From Denitrificimonas caeni DSM 24390 (GTDB lineage: Bacteria; Pseudomonadota; Gammaproteobacteria; Pseudomonadales; Pseudomonadaceae), in NCBI RefSeq assembly GCF_000421765.1, contig NZ_ATXQ01000003.1:124001-188000 (forward strand): DNA of 64,000 nt. The letters are read 5' to 3'. Position numbers and translations under genes: made by a program. Within the stretch, counting starts at the first letter, position 1, and each line of letters starts with the position of its first letter. The notes beneath the pieces are model-generated. The model was not told the DNA's origin. It did not search any database and was given only the letters and a program-made list of their open reading frames with translations. Positions 8,458 to 15,882 of this stretch are shown piece by piece.

Positions 8458-9656
8458 TCAGCTTAGCCGGTCGCGACATTCTGCATGCCTGGGGTAAATT
8501 TGTTTTTACCGGCATCGGCTTGGGCTTGCTGATTGGCGTGACGCTGACCATGGCCGGCGTCTATCGCGGCATGGTCGATGACGCACAAGTGCTCTTAGAT
8601 AACAGCGCCGCCGACTTATGGATAGTGCAAAAAGATACGCTCGGCCCCTACGCCGAACCATCCAATTTACCTGATGATACGTGGCGCGCAGTGGCCAATA
8701 TGCCCGGTGTTGCCAATGCCGCAAACGTCACCTACTTGACCATGCAAGTTGTGCATGACGGCGGTGACACCCGCGCGTTAGTCACTGGTATTGCCAATAC
8801 AGGACCGGGTTCTGCGGGTTGGCCACTGCGTTTATTAGCCGGCCGCCAAGTCAGTAAAAACCACTATGAAGCTGTGGCTGATATTGCCAGTGGTTTTAAG
8901 CTTGGTGATCGCGTACACATTCGCCGCAACAGCTATCTGATCGTTGGCTTAACCCAGCGCATGGTGTCCTCAAGTGGCGACCCAATGATATTTATTCCAC
9001 TACTGGATGCTCAGCAAGCACAGTTTCTGAAAAGTAATGATGCCCTTGCTCAAAACCGTCGGCGCATTCAGCGAAACCCTGTATTTAATAACCCGCGTAA
9101 CCCTGAAGTATTGCCTGCAGTGCTGGAGTTGCAAGAAAGCAACACTCAAGTCAATGCGGTACTGGTACAACTCAAAGCACAGGCTGAGCCAGCACAAGTC
9201 GCAGAAGATATTCGGCGCTGGCTGCGTTTGCAGGTCTACGATCGTGAGCAAATGGAAGGTATTTTAGTCGGCAAGCTGATTGCTACTTCGGCGCGGCAAA
9301 TCCTCATGTTTTTAGTGATTTTAGCTGTGGTCAGCGCAGCCATTGTGGCTTTTATTATTTACACCTTAACCATGGGTAAAATCCGCGAAATTGCTGTACT
9401 CAAGCTCATAGGTACCCACAATAAAACCATTGTGGCGATGATTATCCAGCAAGCCTTAGCTTTAGGTGTGATTGGTTTTATCGTCGGCAAAATTGCCGCC
9501 ACCGTCTGGGCCCCCTTTTTTCCAAAGTATGTGTTATTGACCACCCAAGACACCATCAGCGGACTGATTGCAGTCTTATCTATGTGCGTTCTCGCAAGTT
9601 TTGTGGCGATTTACGCGGCACTACGGGTCAACCCTGCAGATGCGGTGGGAGGTTAA
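8454..9656 (+). CDS. ABC transporter permease, FtsX/DevC-like
   Basis: 400 residues. One N-terminal membrane segment (about 17-37), a large periplasmic domain (about 38-275) and three C-terminal membrane segments (about 280-395). This is the topology of FtsX/MacB-type permeases, which use mechanotransmission rather than classical substrate translocation. The start overlaps the adaptor gene (ATGA) and the ATPase gene follows 4 nt after the stop, so the three genes form one operon. Confidence 0.87.
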   Translation: MISLAGRDILHAWGKFVFTGIGLGLLIGVTLTMAGVYRGMVDDAQVLLDNSAADLWIVQKDTLGPYAEPSNLPDDTWRAVANMPGVANAANVTYLTMQVVHDGGDTRALVTGIANTGPGSAGWPLRLLAGRQVSKNHYEAVADIASGFKLGDRVHIRRNSYLIVGLTQRMVSSSGDPMIFIPLLDAQQAQFLKSNDALAQNRRRIQRNPVFNNPRNPEVLPAVLELQESNTQVNAVLVQLKAQAEPAQVAEDIRRWLRLQVYDREQMEGILVGKLIATSARQILMFLVILAVVSAAIVAFIIYTLTMGKIREIAVLKLIGTHNKTIVAMIIQQALALGVIGFIVGKIAATVWAPFFPKYVLLTTQDTISGLIAVLSMCVLASFVAIYAALRVNPADAVGG

Positions 9657-9660
9657 TTCG

Positions 9661-10371
9661 ATGCAAGCCTATGGCATTAAAATCTCAGGACTAAGTAAAT
9701 CATTTGGCAGTGGTGATACCGCTGTGCATGCGTTAAAGCAAGTGAATATGCAGGTAGCACCGGGCGAAGTGGTGGGTCTGATTGGCCCGTCTGGCTCAGG
9801 GAAAAGTACGCTGCTGAAATGTTTAGGAGCCATTATCGAACCCAGTGCTGGGCAGATGTATTTGGGCGAGCAGCTAATTTACGATAATGCTTGGAAAATC
9901 TCAGACCTGCGCGCGCTGCGCCGCGATAAAATTGGCTTTGTTTTTCAGGCGCCCTATTTGATTCCATTTCTGACCACGCTGGATAATGTCGCACTACTGC
10001 CCATGCTCGCCGGCGTCAGCAATAAAGAAGCTCGGCAGCGCGCCTTAGAGTTACTGACCGTTTTGCAAGTCGAGCACCGCGCTCAAGCCTTACCTTCGCG
10101 CCTGTCCGGTGGTGAGCAACAGCGTATTGCCATTGCCCGTGGACTGATTAACCGTCCACCGGTGATTTTAGCCGATGAGCCCACTGCAGCCTTAGATAGC
10201 GTGCGCGCGTTAACGGTGATTCGCATGCTCAATGAGATTGCCCGTGATTATCAAACCGCGGTGATTGTGGTCACTCACGATGACAAAATCATCCCGACCT
10301 TTAGGCGTTTGTACCATATCCGTGACGGCATCACTTACGAGGAACAAGGGCAAGCACGCGACATTTCATAA
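9661..10371 (+). CDS. ABC transporter ATP-binding protein, DevA/LolD-like
   Basis: 236 residues from ATG 9661 (preceded by GGGAGGT); upstream in-frame starts fall inside the permease gene. It has Walker A GPSGSGKST, Q-loop FVFQAPY, signature LSGGEQQRIAIARG, Walker B VILADEPTAALD and the H-loop VTHDD, all intact. Similarity is to the MacB/LolD/DevA group that partners FtsX-like permeases. It energises the adaptor/permease exporter encoded immediately upstream. Confidence 0.92.
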   Translation: MQAYGIKISGLSKSFGSGDTAVHALKQVNMQVAPGEVVGLIGPSGSGKSTLLKCLGAIIEPSAGQMYLGEQLIYDNAWKISDLRALRRDKIGFVFQAPYLIPFLTTLDNVALLPMLAGVSNKEARQRALELLTVLQVEHRAQALPSRLSGGEQQRIAIARGLINRPPVILADEPTAALDSVRALTVIRMLNEIARDYQTAVIVVTHDDKIIPTFRRLYHIRDGITYEEQGQARDIS

Positions 10372-10458
10372 CAGCCGTAACTGCTCAACAATGGCTTAAT
10401 CGGGCATGCCAACTGCAACGCCAAGCGGCGTGGTCTACATATTGCTCGCCTTTGTGGG

Positions 10459-10464
10459 TACAAT
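10459..10464 (+). promoter_or_regulatory. Candidate -10 element for the queuosine-precursor transporter
   Basis: TACAAT lies about 30 nt upstream of the riboswitch-like element. No convincing -35 hexamer is seen at 16-18 nt, so this is only a tentative promoter. Confidence 0.3.
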
Positions 10465-10476
10465 ACGCGCTCGCAA

Positions 10477-10523
10477 CACCTAGCTTAGGTGCTCATGGTT
10501 CCCTCACCCCATTCAAAAAGGTG
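10477..10523 (+). promoter_or_regulatory. Putative preQ1-I (type II-like) riboswitch
   Basis: A short hairpin (CACCTA 10477-10482 / TAGGTG 10486-10491) is followed by an H-type pseudoknot candidate. Stem AUGG 10495-10498 pairs with CCAU 10509-10512; the loop UUCCCUCACC contains C-runs able to pair with the downstream AAAAAGG(UG) at 10515-10523. The pattern GGUUC...ACCCC...AAAAAGG follows the preQ1-I aptamer layout. The GG is also the Shine-Dalgarno of the gene starting at 10528, so ligand binding would block translation. The downstream gene is a queuosine-precursor transporter, the expected target. Confidence 0.65.
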
Positions 10524-10527
10524 TCTT

Positions 10528-11190
10528 ATGTTTGCTCTAACCGGCCCCCGCCAGCGGGCGGCGGTGGTGACGCTGATTGCGTTCCACATTTTTATTATTA
10601 TCGCCAGTAACTATCTTGTGCAGTTCCCTATGCAGCTCTTTGGTTGGCAAACCACTTGGGGCGCTTTTAGTTTTCCCTTTATTTTTCTAGCCACCGATCT
10701 AACCGTTCGTTTACTCGGTAAACAGCCGGCACGGCGAGTGATTGCCTATGTGATGCTGCCAGCCTTATTGGTTTCGTATGTCGTCTCAGTGCTGTTTCAA
10801 GAAGGCTCGTTTCGCGGCGCCGCGGCATTGCTGGTGTTAAATACTTTTGTTCTGCGTATCTCGTTAGCGAGTTTTGCCGCTTACGCAGTAGGGCAACTGG
10901 CGGATATTCAGGTGTTTGATCGACTGCGCCAGCTTAAGCAATGGTGGATTGCTCCAACCGCATCAACTGTATTGGGCAATCTGCTGGATACTTTTGTGTT
11001 TTTTGCGGTGGCGTTTTGGTACAGCAGCAACGCCTTTATGGCCGAGCACTGGATTGAAATTGCGGTGGTTGATTACGTGGTTAAAATACTGATCAGCTTG
11101 CTGCTGTTTATTCCGTTGTATGGCTTACTGCTAAATGTGCTGCTGCGTTTTATGGGTGCACCAACTGAGGCTAAGCGCGCCGCGCATTGA
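10528..11190 (+). CDS. yhhQ: Queuosine precursor (preQ0/preQ1) transporter, YhhQ/VUT family
   Basis: 220 residues from ATG 10528; an in-frame ATG at 10489 would place the riboswitch inside the coding region and is rejected. About six membrane segments. The conserved block SNYLVQFPMQLFGW, then TTWGAFSFPFIFLATDLTVR, and WWIAPTAS closely match E. coli YhhQ, which imports preQ0 and preQ1 for tRNA queuosine synthesis. The preQ1-like riboswitch upstream supports the assignment independently. Confidence 0.93.
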   Translation: MFALTGPRQRAAVVTLIAFHIFIIIASNYLVQFPMQLFGWQTTWGAFSFPFIFLATDLTVRLLGKQPARRVIAYVMLPALLVSYVVSVLFQEGSFRGAAALLVLNTFVLRISLASFAAYAVGQLADIQVFDRLRQLKQWWIAPTASTVLGNLLDTFVFFAVAFWYSSNAFMAEHWIEIAVVDYVVKILISLLLFIPLYGLLLNVLLRFMGAPTEAKRAAH

Positions 11191-11207
11191 TTCCTATTAT
11201 TTGAGCG

Positions 11208-11277
11208 GTACGACATACGCACATTGCATCTATTGCCTTGGTTTTTTATGCGCTGATTAATGTGATGTATGCCGTAC
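11208..11277 (+). repeat. Long imperfect inverted repeat downstream of yhhQ
   Basis: GTACGACATAC (11208-11218) faces GTATGCCGTAC (11267-11277), 10 of 11 pairing. The stem continues inward after a small internal loop with ACATT (11221-11225) and AATGT (11259-11263). The loop of about 33 nt holds a run of six T. It may act as the yhhQ 3' end, but no T-run follows the outer arm. Confidence 0.5.
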
Positions 11278-11375
11278 TTCGGAATTGCTGTTTGTCCGTC
11301 GATGAACCCATCCAGAGTTCAACTCCGGTGCTCGCCATCCTTGGCTCGCTCATCACACCAACCCCGAAGCACGCG

Positions 11376-11508
11376 TTGACCATTTGCAGAGCCTGCGAGC
11401 TCCAGCAGCATTAAGCCAGCAAGCATCCCATCAACAATAAAACCTGCAACGACTCGCAGGCTTTTAAAAGAGCCATGCTACAAACTAGCTGTCCACTCAA
11501 ATGGTCAA
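11376..11508 (+). repeat. Nested inverted repeats, possible structured RNA or small mobile element
   Basis: Outer perfect 11-bp arms TTGACCATTTG (11376-11386) and CAAATGGTCAA (11498-11508) enclose inner perfect 10-bp arms AGCCTGCGAG (11390-11399) and CTCGCAGGCT (11453-11462). The inner right arm is followed by TTTAAAAG. Two perfect nested dyads in one 133-bp block are unlikely by chance and suggest a folded transcript or a miniature element. Confidence 0.55.
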
Positions 11509-11514
11509 GCCATG

Positions 11515-11605
11515 CCCTGCTAGTGCCGCAGCAAGCGTAGCATGGATGCGCAGCGCCCGAATTGAGGCAGGATGCCTCATTGAGGGAAAAGCAGCACTAG
11601 CAGGG
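11515..11605 (+). repeat. Inverted repeat with 15-bp arms
   Basis: CCCTGCTAGTGCCGC (11515-11529) and GCAGCACTAGCAGGG (11591-11605) pair at 14 of 15 positions. A smaller perfect dyad, GAGGCA (11564-11569) / TGCCTC (11573-11578), lies inside. It begins 6 bp after the preceding nested repeat. Confidence 0.55.
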
Positions 11606-11716
11606 TGTGGCAGGCACAACTACTGCTGCCTTTGATTTTAAAAACAAAAGAAAGCGGTACATGCGCACTGCCGCATTGAGGCAAACAGAACTAGCTAAGT
11701 GCGGCAGGCACAATTA
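11533..11716 (+). repeat. Two degenerate direct repeat copies
   Basis: Copy 1 (about 11533-11622) and copy 2 (about 11652-11716) share AAGCG..., ATGCGCA, ATTGAGGCA, ACTAGC and GGCAGGCACAA in the same order. Copy 1 carries about 20 extra bases, including a small hairpin. This looks like decayed tandem duplication of an intergenic element. Confidence 0.5.
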
Positions 11717-11766
11717 TTTCTTGAAAATACGCACTGCTCACACCCTCACAGCATCAAAAGACACTC

Positions 11767-11958
11767 TTAGTGATTAAACTCATCACCAAACATAGCATCC
11801 AAATCCGGCTCACCTGGAATAGCGTGTTCTTCTGCCGCCCAAGCACCTAAATCAATTAACTTGCAGCGCTCACTACAAAAAGGACGTGACGGACTCTGCT
11901 CACCCCATTCGACTGGTTTCTCACACGTAGGACAGGCCACCGTTGTTACTGAAGTCAT
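11767..11958 (-). CDS. yacG: DNA gyrase inhibitor YacG (zinc-binding)
   Basis: 63 residues, the typical size. The zinc site is formed by CPTC at 9-12 and CSERC at 28-32, and the motif [20 protein letters not shown] is the YacG hallmark. E. coli YacG binds GyrB and inhibits DNA supercoiling. The start overlaps the coaE stop (ATGA) with a strong GGAGG just upstream inside coaE, the usual coaE-yacG order. Confidence 0.95.
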   Translation of the reverse strand: MTSVTTVACPTCEKPVEWGEQSPSRPFCSERCKLIDLGAWAAEEHAIPGEPDLDAMFGDEFNH

Positions 11959-12566
11959 AACTGACCTCCTGTTAAAGTTAAGTAATAGTCATGCAAACGT
12001 AACACTTCTCGCTGCAATGCGGCTTTATCTGCGGCATTACACAGCACATCATCAGCATATTTTAAGCGCTCATCACGATCTAACTGAGCCTGCATAATAG
12101 CGCGCAACTGCGCTTCAGAAACTTGATCACGCTGCAGAGCACGAGCAACCTGCAGTTCACTCGGGACATCCACCACCAGAATACGCTGGACGGTTTTATA
12201 CTGGCCGGACTCAATCAGTAAAGGCGAGACCAAGATGGCATAAGGTGATTGTGCCGCCGCTAGAAACTGACTGATTTCATCACGAATCAGCGGATGCAAT
12301 AAAGCCTCCAGCCATTGCCTTTGTTCTGGCTCAGCGAAAATACGCTCACGCAAAACAGCACGATTGAGCTGGCCATCATCAAGCAATACTGCATCACCAA
12401 AGCGATCGACTATTTTTGCTAAGGCAGGACGACCCGGCTCAACCACCCAACGCGCGGCATGGTCGGCATCAATCGTCGCAATACCTAACTGCGCAAAGGC
12501 ATCGGCGGCGGCACTTTTACCGCTACCAATGCCGCCTGTGAGTCCTAAAATCCAAGGCTTACTCAA
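11955..12566 (-). CDS. coaE: Dephospho-CoA kinase
   Basis: 203 residues if begun at the TTG at 12566, preceded by AAGGA at 8 nt spacing, which gives the normal N-terminus ([11 protein letters not shown]) and length. An in-frame ATG at 12632 would add 22 residues with no family match. Walker A is GGIGSGKS, with DADHAAR after it. It phosphorylates the 3' hydroxyl of dephospho-CoA in the last step of CoA synthesis. In most Pseudomonas coaE follows pilB-pilC-pilD; those genes are not upstream here. Confidence 0.95.
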   Translation of the reverse strand: MSKPWILGLTGGIGSGKSAAADAFAQLGIATIDADHAARWVVEPGRPALAKIVDRFGDAVLLDDGQLNRAVLRERIFAEPEQRQWLEALLHPLIRDEISQFLAAAQSPYAILVSPLLIESGQYKTVQRILVVDVPSELQVARALQRDQVSEAQLRAIMQAQLDRDERLKYADDVLCNAADKAALQREVLRLHDYYLTLTGGQL

Positions 12567-12740
12567 CTCATTATCCTTATTAGCGAATTCTTCTTGCTCA
12601 AGCGCAATCTCAGCAGTAGAGCATTTTCTCAAACTCTGGCAACTTAATCACAGCTTTATCGTCGTACTATCGGTTAACGTAGCCTACAGATTAAACTTTT
12701 TACAGCAAGATGCTGACTTGTATTATCTATCACGGCAAAG

Positions 12741-12756
12741 CAGTCATTAATGACTG
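12741..12756 (+). promoter_or_regulatory. Perfect 16-bp palindrome, candidate operator
   Basis: CAGTCATTAATGACTG is self-complementary over its full length and is followed at once by TATTAT (12757-12762), a possible -10 element, about 40 nt upstream of the start at 12800. It may be a repressor site for the secreted protein gene. The regulator is unknown. Confidence 0.4.
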
Positions 12757-12799
12757 TATTATTGAGCCACAGACAATGACCTTTTATAGGGATTTAAAC

Positions 12800-13330
12800 A
12801 TGCTCCAATACTTTTATCGCTCTATTCTTACTGCGCGCTGGTTGGCTTTGAGCCTAGTAGCCGCGGCGACATTCAGTGTTGCCGAGCCGCTAAGCTTAGA
12901 CAGCAGTGAACAGGTCAATTACCTTAGCCAACTGAAACGTCAACATGGCACATCGAATGAACGCGCAGCACTCTTAGCCGAGGTTAACCGCTTACTGTCT
13001 GAGCATGCTTTGCGCGCAGGCTATCAGGTTGGTCACAGCAACCCACAAGATTTTCTATACAGTGTTAGCGTTGCTCAGCAAGGTGATTTGATCATTCGCG
13101 AAGAAATTCGTAGCAGCCAAAATAATGCAATGGAAGTACGCAGCAATCGCATCAATGTGTTTGGTGCCGACCCTTTTGTCAGCTATGCCTGCCCAGCACA
13201 AGGTATTCGCTGTGTGATTTTTGGCGAAGATAAGAAAACTGCAATACTGACAATTGTCCGCGATCAGCAAGCAGCCAAAAACTTAGCGCGCGCTTTCTCG
13301 TATTTAATTCGCAACATACAACGCGGTTAA
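12800..13330 (+). CDS. Secreted protein of unknown function
   Basis: 176 residues from ATG 12800, preceded by AGGGA at 7-8 nt. A signal peptide is likely (Arg at 7 and 13, hydrophobic 14-26, cleavage near SVA). The mature protein begins with a helical segment (LSQLKRQHG, AALLAEVNRLLSEHAL), then a probable beta-rich part with two Cys (SYACPAQGIRCVIFG) that could form a disulfide. No recognised family. A 16-bp palindrome lies upstream and a long hairpin separates it from the convergent trpC. Confidence 0.75.
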   Translation: MLQYFYRSILTARWLALSLVAAATFSVAEPLSLDSSEQVNYLSQLKRQHGTSNERAALLAEVNRLLSEHALRAGYQVGHSNPQDFLYSVSVAQQGDLIIREEIRSSQNNAMEVRSNRINVFGADPFVSYACPAQGIRCVIFGEDKKTAILTIVRDQQAAKNLARAFSYLIRNIQRG

Positions 13331-13337
13331 GACAGCG

Positions 13338-13388
13338 ATAACGTAGTGCGACTGACACACAAATCTACAGTGAGTCGCACTAGGTTAT
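13338..13388. terminator. Hairpin between convergent genes
   Basis: 16-bp arms (13338-13353 and 13373-13388) pair at 15 of 16 positions around a 19-nt loop; the core TAGTGCGACT / AGTCGCACTA is perfect. It lies between the convergent secreted-protein gene and trpC. No T-run follows on either strand, so it may terminate inefficiently or protect 3' ends. Confidence 0.45.
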
Positions 13389-13397
13389 TGGTATGTG

Positions 13398-14201
13398 TTA
13401 CTTAGGAAAAAACAAACGTTTCAACTCGACGCCCGGATCATTGGCGCGCATAAATGCTTCGCCAACTAAAAACGCATGCACGTTATTAATTTCCATCAGT
13501 TCAACATCGGTGCGTTGCAGAATCCCGCTTTCAGTAATCACCAATCGTTCTTCTGGAATTCGTGGCAATAGCTCGAGAGTGGTTTCTAACGATACTTCAA
13601 AGTTATGCAAGTTACGGTTATTAATACCAACCAATGGCGTATCTAAATGTGTTAACACGCGATCAAGCTCTTCGCCATCATGCACTTCGGCCAACACATC
13701 CAAACCCACTTCTTTAGCAGCCGCAGCCAGTTCGCGCATCTGCCCATCGTCTAAACAGGCGGCGATCAACAATACGCAGTCGGCACCCAGCGCACGCGCT
13801 TCAATAATCTGGTACGGATCAATCATAAAGTCTTTACGAATCACTGGCAGCGCACAGGCATTACGCGCTTCTTGCAGGTAACGATCGGCACCCTGGAAGA
13901 AATCGACATCGGTTAATACCGATAAGCACGTTGCCCCACCTTGGGCATAACTTTTGGCCAACCACTCTGGGACAAAATCTTCACGCAACACACCTTTGCT
14001 CGGTGATGCTTTTTTAATTTCGGCAATCACCGCAGGCAGCTTTTTCTGCACTTGCTGCTGTAAAGCTCGGGCAAAACCACGTGGAGCAGACGCTTGAGCG
14101 GCTTGCGCGTGTAATTCGCTGAGGCTGACGATTTGTTTACGCAGCGAGACTTCTTCGTGCTTACGCGCGACAATTTTTTCTAAAACCGTTGGAATACTCA
14201 T
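13398..14201 (-). CDS. trpC: Indole-3-glycerol phosphate synthase
   Basis: 267 residues, a single TIM barrel without a fused TrpF, as usual in Pseudomonas. Recognisable blocks are [11 protein letters not shown] (catalytic Lys region), [33 protein letters not shown] and ESGI. It closes the ring of carboxyphenylaminodeoxyribulose phosphate to indoleglycerol phosphate. It overlaps trpD by 4 bp at the end of the trpG-trpD-trpC run. Confidence 0.97.
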   Translation of the reverse strand: MSIPTVLEKIVARKHEEVSLRKQIVSLSELHAQAAQASAPRGFARALQQQVQKKLPAVIAEIKKASPSKGVLREDFVPEWLAKSYAQGGATCLSVLTDVDFFQGADRYLQEARNACALPVIRKDFMIDPYQIIEARALGADCVLLIAACLDDGQMRELAAAAKEVGLDVLAEVHDGEELDRVLTHLDTPLVGINNRNLHNFEVSLETTLELLPRIPEERLVITESGILQRTDVELMEINNVHAFLVGEAFMRANDPGVELKRLFFPK

Positions 14202-15247
14202 GCCTGACCGGCCTCCTGCTTAAACACTGAAGTAAAAGATACCAGCTCTGATAATTTTTCTAGAGCAAGACCGGTGTAAATGGTGTCATGGGCGCGCGCC
14301 ACACCTTCTTTTAAAGTGTTGGCCACACCGGCTGCATATAAAGCTGCGCCAGCATTGAGCGCAATCATTTCCGCAGCTTTATGCGCGTAAGGCAGCTCGC
14401 GCTTACCCAACGCATCACGAATCAGTTTATAAGAGGCCGCCGCATCTTCAACTTCTAAGCCAATTAACGACTGACTGGCAATACCAAAATCTTCTGGCTG
14501 GATGCGGTACTCAGTGATCTCGCCATTTTTTAATTCAGCAACAAAAGTTGGCGCGCCCAAGCTGATTTCGTCCATACCATCTTGCGCATGCACGACCAAA
14601 ACATGCTCACTGCCCAAACGCAGCAGCACTTCGGCCAAAGGACGGCACAATTGCTTACTAAATACACCAATGACTTGGTTTTTAACCTGCGCTGGATTAC
14701 TCATTGGCCCAAGGATATTAAATAAGGTGCGCAGACCGAGCTCACGTCGCGGGCCGCTGGCATGTCGCATAGCGCCATGGTGTGCCGGTGCAAACATAAA
14801 GCCAACACCAACAGTTTCAATGCAACGAGTCACTTGTTCTGCAGTTAAATCTAAATTAACCCCCGCCGCTTCCAGCAAATCAGCACTGCCGCTTTTACCC
14901 GAAACTGCACGGTTACCGTGTTTCGCCACTTGACCACCGGCTGCAGACACCACAAAAGCAGCAGCAGTTGAGACATTAAAAATATTCATGCCGTCGCCGC
15001 CGGTACCACAGGTATCCACTAAATGCTCACCGGAAATGGCGACTGGATCAGCGAGTTCACGCAGCACCTGCACCGCACCAACGATCTCATCGATGCTTTC
15101 ACTTTTCATGCGCATGGCCACTAAGAACCCGCCAACCTGTGCATCTGTGCACTGCCCAGTCATAATTTGCCGCATCACTGACTGCATCTCGGCTGTACTT
15201 AAATCCAGATGGCTGACCGCTCGATTCAGCGCTTCTTTAATGTCCAT
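14198..15247 (-). CDS. trpD: Anthranilate phosphoribosyltransferase
   Basis: 349 residues. The PRPP-binding glycine loop [15 protein letters not shown] and the following [20 protein letters not shown] are the TrpD signatures. It transfers phosphoribose from PRPP to anthranilate. The start shares one base with the trpG stop (TAATG), and the stop overlaps trpC, so the three genes are translationally coupled. Confidence 0.97.
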   Translation of the reverse strand: MDIKEALNRAVSHLDLSTAEMQSVMRQIMTGQCTDAQVGGFLVAMRMKSESIDEIVGAVQVLRELADPVAISGEHLVDTCGTGGDGMNIFNVSTAAAFVVSAAGGQVAKHGNRAVSGKSGSADLLEAAGVNLDLTAEQVTRCIETVGVGFMFAPAHHGAMRHASGPRRELGLRTLFNILGPMSNPAQVKNQVIGVFSKQLCRPLAEVLLRLGSEHVLVVHAQDGMDEISLGAPTFVAELKNGEITEYRIQPEDFGIASQSLIGLEVEDAAASYKLIRDALGKRELPYAHKAAEMIALNAGAALYAAGVANTLKEGVARAHDTIYTGLALEKLSELVSFTSVFKQEAGQA

Positions 15248-15840
15248 TAACGCAATCCTCCCGTTTGCTGTAAAAAGTTTGCCAACAAGGCGTGACCTTG
15301 CTCGGTCAAAATTGATTCAGGGTGAAACTGTACACCTTCAATATTTAGCGTCTGGTGCTGCACGCCCATAATGGCTTCCAGCTCACCTGTCTCGGTCTGT
15401 GTCCAAGCGGTGACAACTAACTCCGCTGGCAAACTTTGCGGCGCTACCACCAGAGAATGATAGCGGGTCGCCGTCAGTGGGTTATTCAAGCCAGTGAACA
15501 CACCTTGATTGTGATGGTAGACAGGGCTGGTTTTACCATGCATCGGCACGCTGGCACGTACCACTTCGCCGCCAAACACTTGGCCGATACTTTGATGACC
15601 TAAGCACACCCCCAGAATCGGCACTAAACCAGCAAAAGCTTTAATCGCGGCGAGTGACACACCGGCCTCATTGGGCGTGCACGGGCCCGGTGAGATCACC
15701 ACCCGCTCAGGCTGCATGGCCAACAATTCAGGCACAGTGTATTCATCATTACGCACGACTTTGACCTCAGCACCGAGTTCAGCAAAATACTGCACCAGAT
15801 TCCAAGTAAAAGAGTCGTAATTGTCGATCATTAGCAGCAT
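15247..15840 (-). CDS. trpG: Anthranilate synthase glutamine amidotransferase subunit
   Basis: 197 residues. Class I glutamine amidotransferase with nucleophile Cys in [11 protein letters not shown] (about residue 79) and the His-Glu pair in VQFHPES. It supplies ammonia to TrpE and may also serve p-aminobenzoate synthesis. It is 42 bp downstream of ddh on the same strand, so it may be transcribed from trpE through ddh or from its own promoter. Confidence 0.96.
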   Translation of the reverse strand: MLLMIDNYDSFTWNLVQYFAELGAEVKVVRNDEYTVPELLAMQPERVVISPGPCTPNEAGVSLAAIKAFAGLVPILGVCLGHQSIGQVFGGEVVRASVPMHGKTSPVYHHNQGVFTGLNNPLTATRYHSLVVAPQSLPAELVVTAWTQTETGELEAIMGVQHQTLNIEGVQFHPESILTEQGHALLANFLQQTGGLR

Positions 15841-15882
15841 GGCAGGTGGTCCTTAGGCGTTTAAGGGATCAAGTCAGTTAGA

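Larger units (their letters stand above)
11191..11766. other. Non-coding intergenic region rich in palindromes and degenerate repeats
   Basis: About 575 bp without a convincing reading frame, between yhhQ and yacG, which converge on it. It contains at least four inverted repeats and one imperfect direct repeat, listed separately. No tRNA, transposase remnant or CRISPR-like pattern was recognised. Confidence 0.7.

Noticed and set aside
7309-10371. Calling the exporter MacAB or a defined drug pump
   Set aside because: The ATPase and permease are separate genes and the substrate cannot be inferred; a generic DevBCA-like exporter is the supportable call.
11515-11716. CRISPR-like array or integron attC site
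   Set aside because: Repeats are imperfect, of unequal length and only two copies; no cas genes, and no GTTRRRY/RYYYAAC ends were found.
13393-13881. Plus-strand reading frame of 162 codons opposite trpC
   Set aside because: It mirrors the codon structure of the well-supported trpC on the other strand and has no ribosome-binding site or family similarity.
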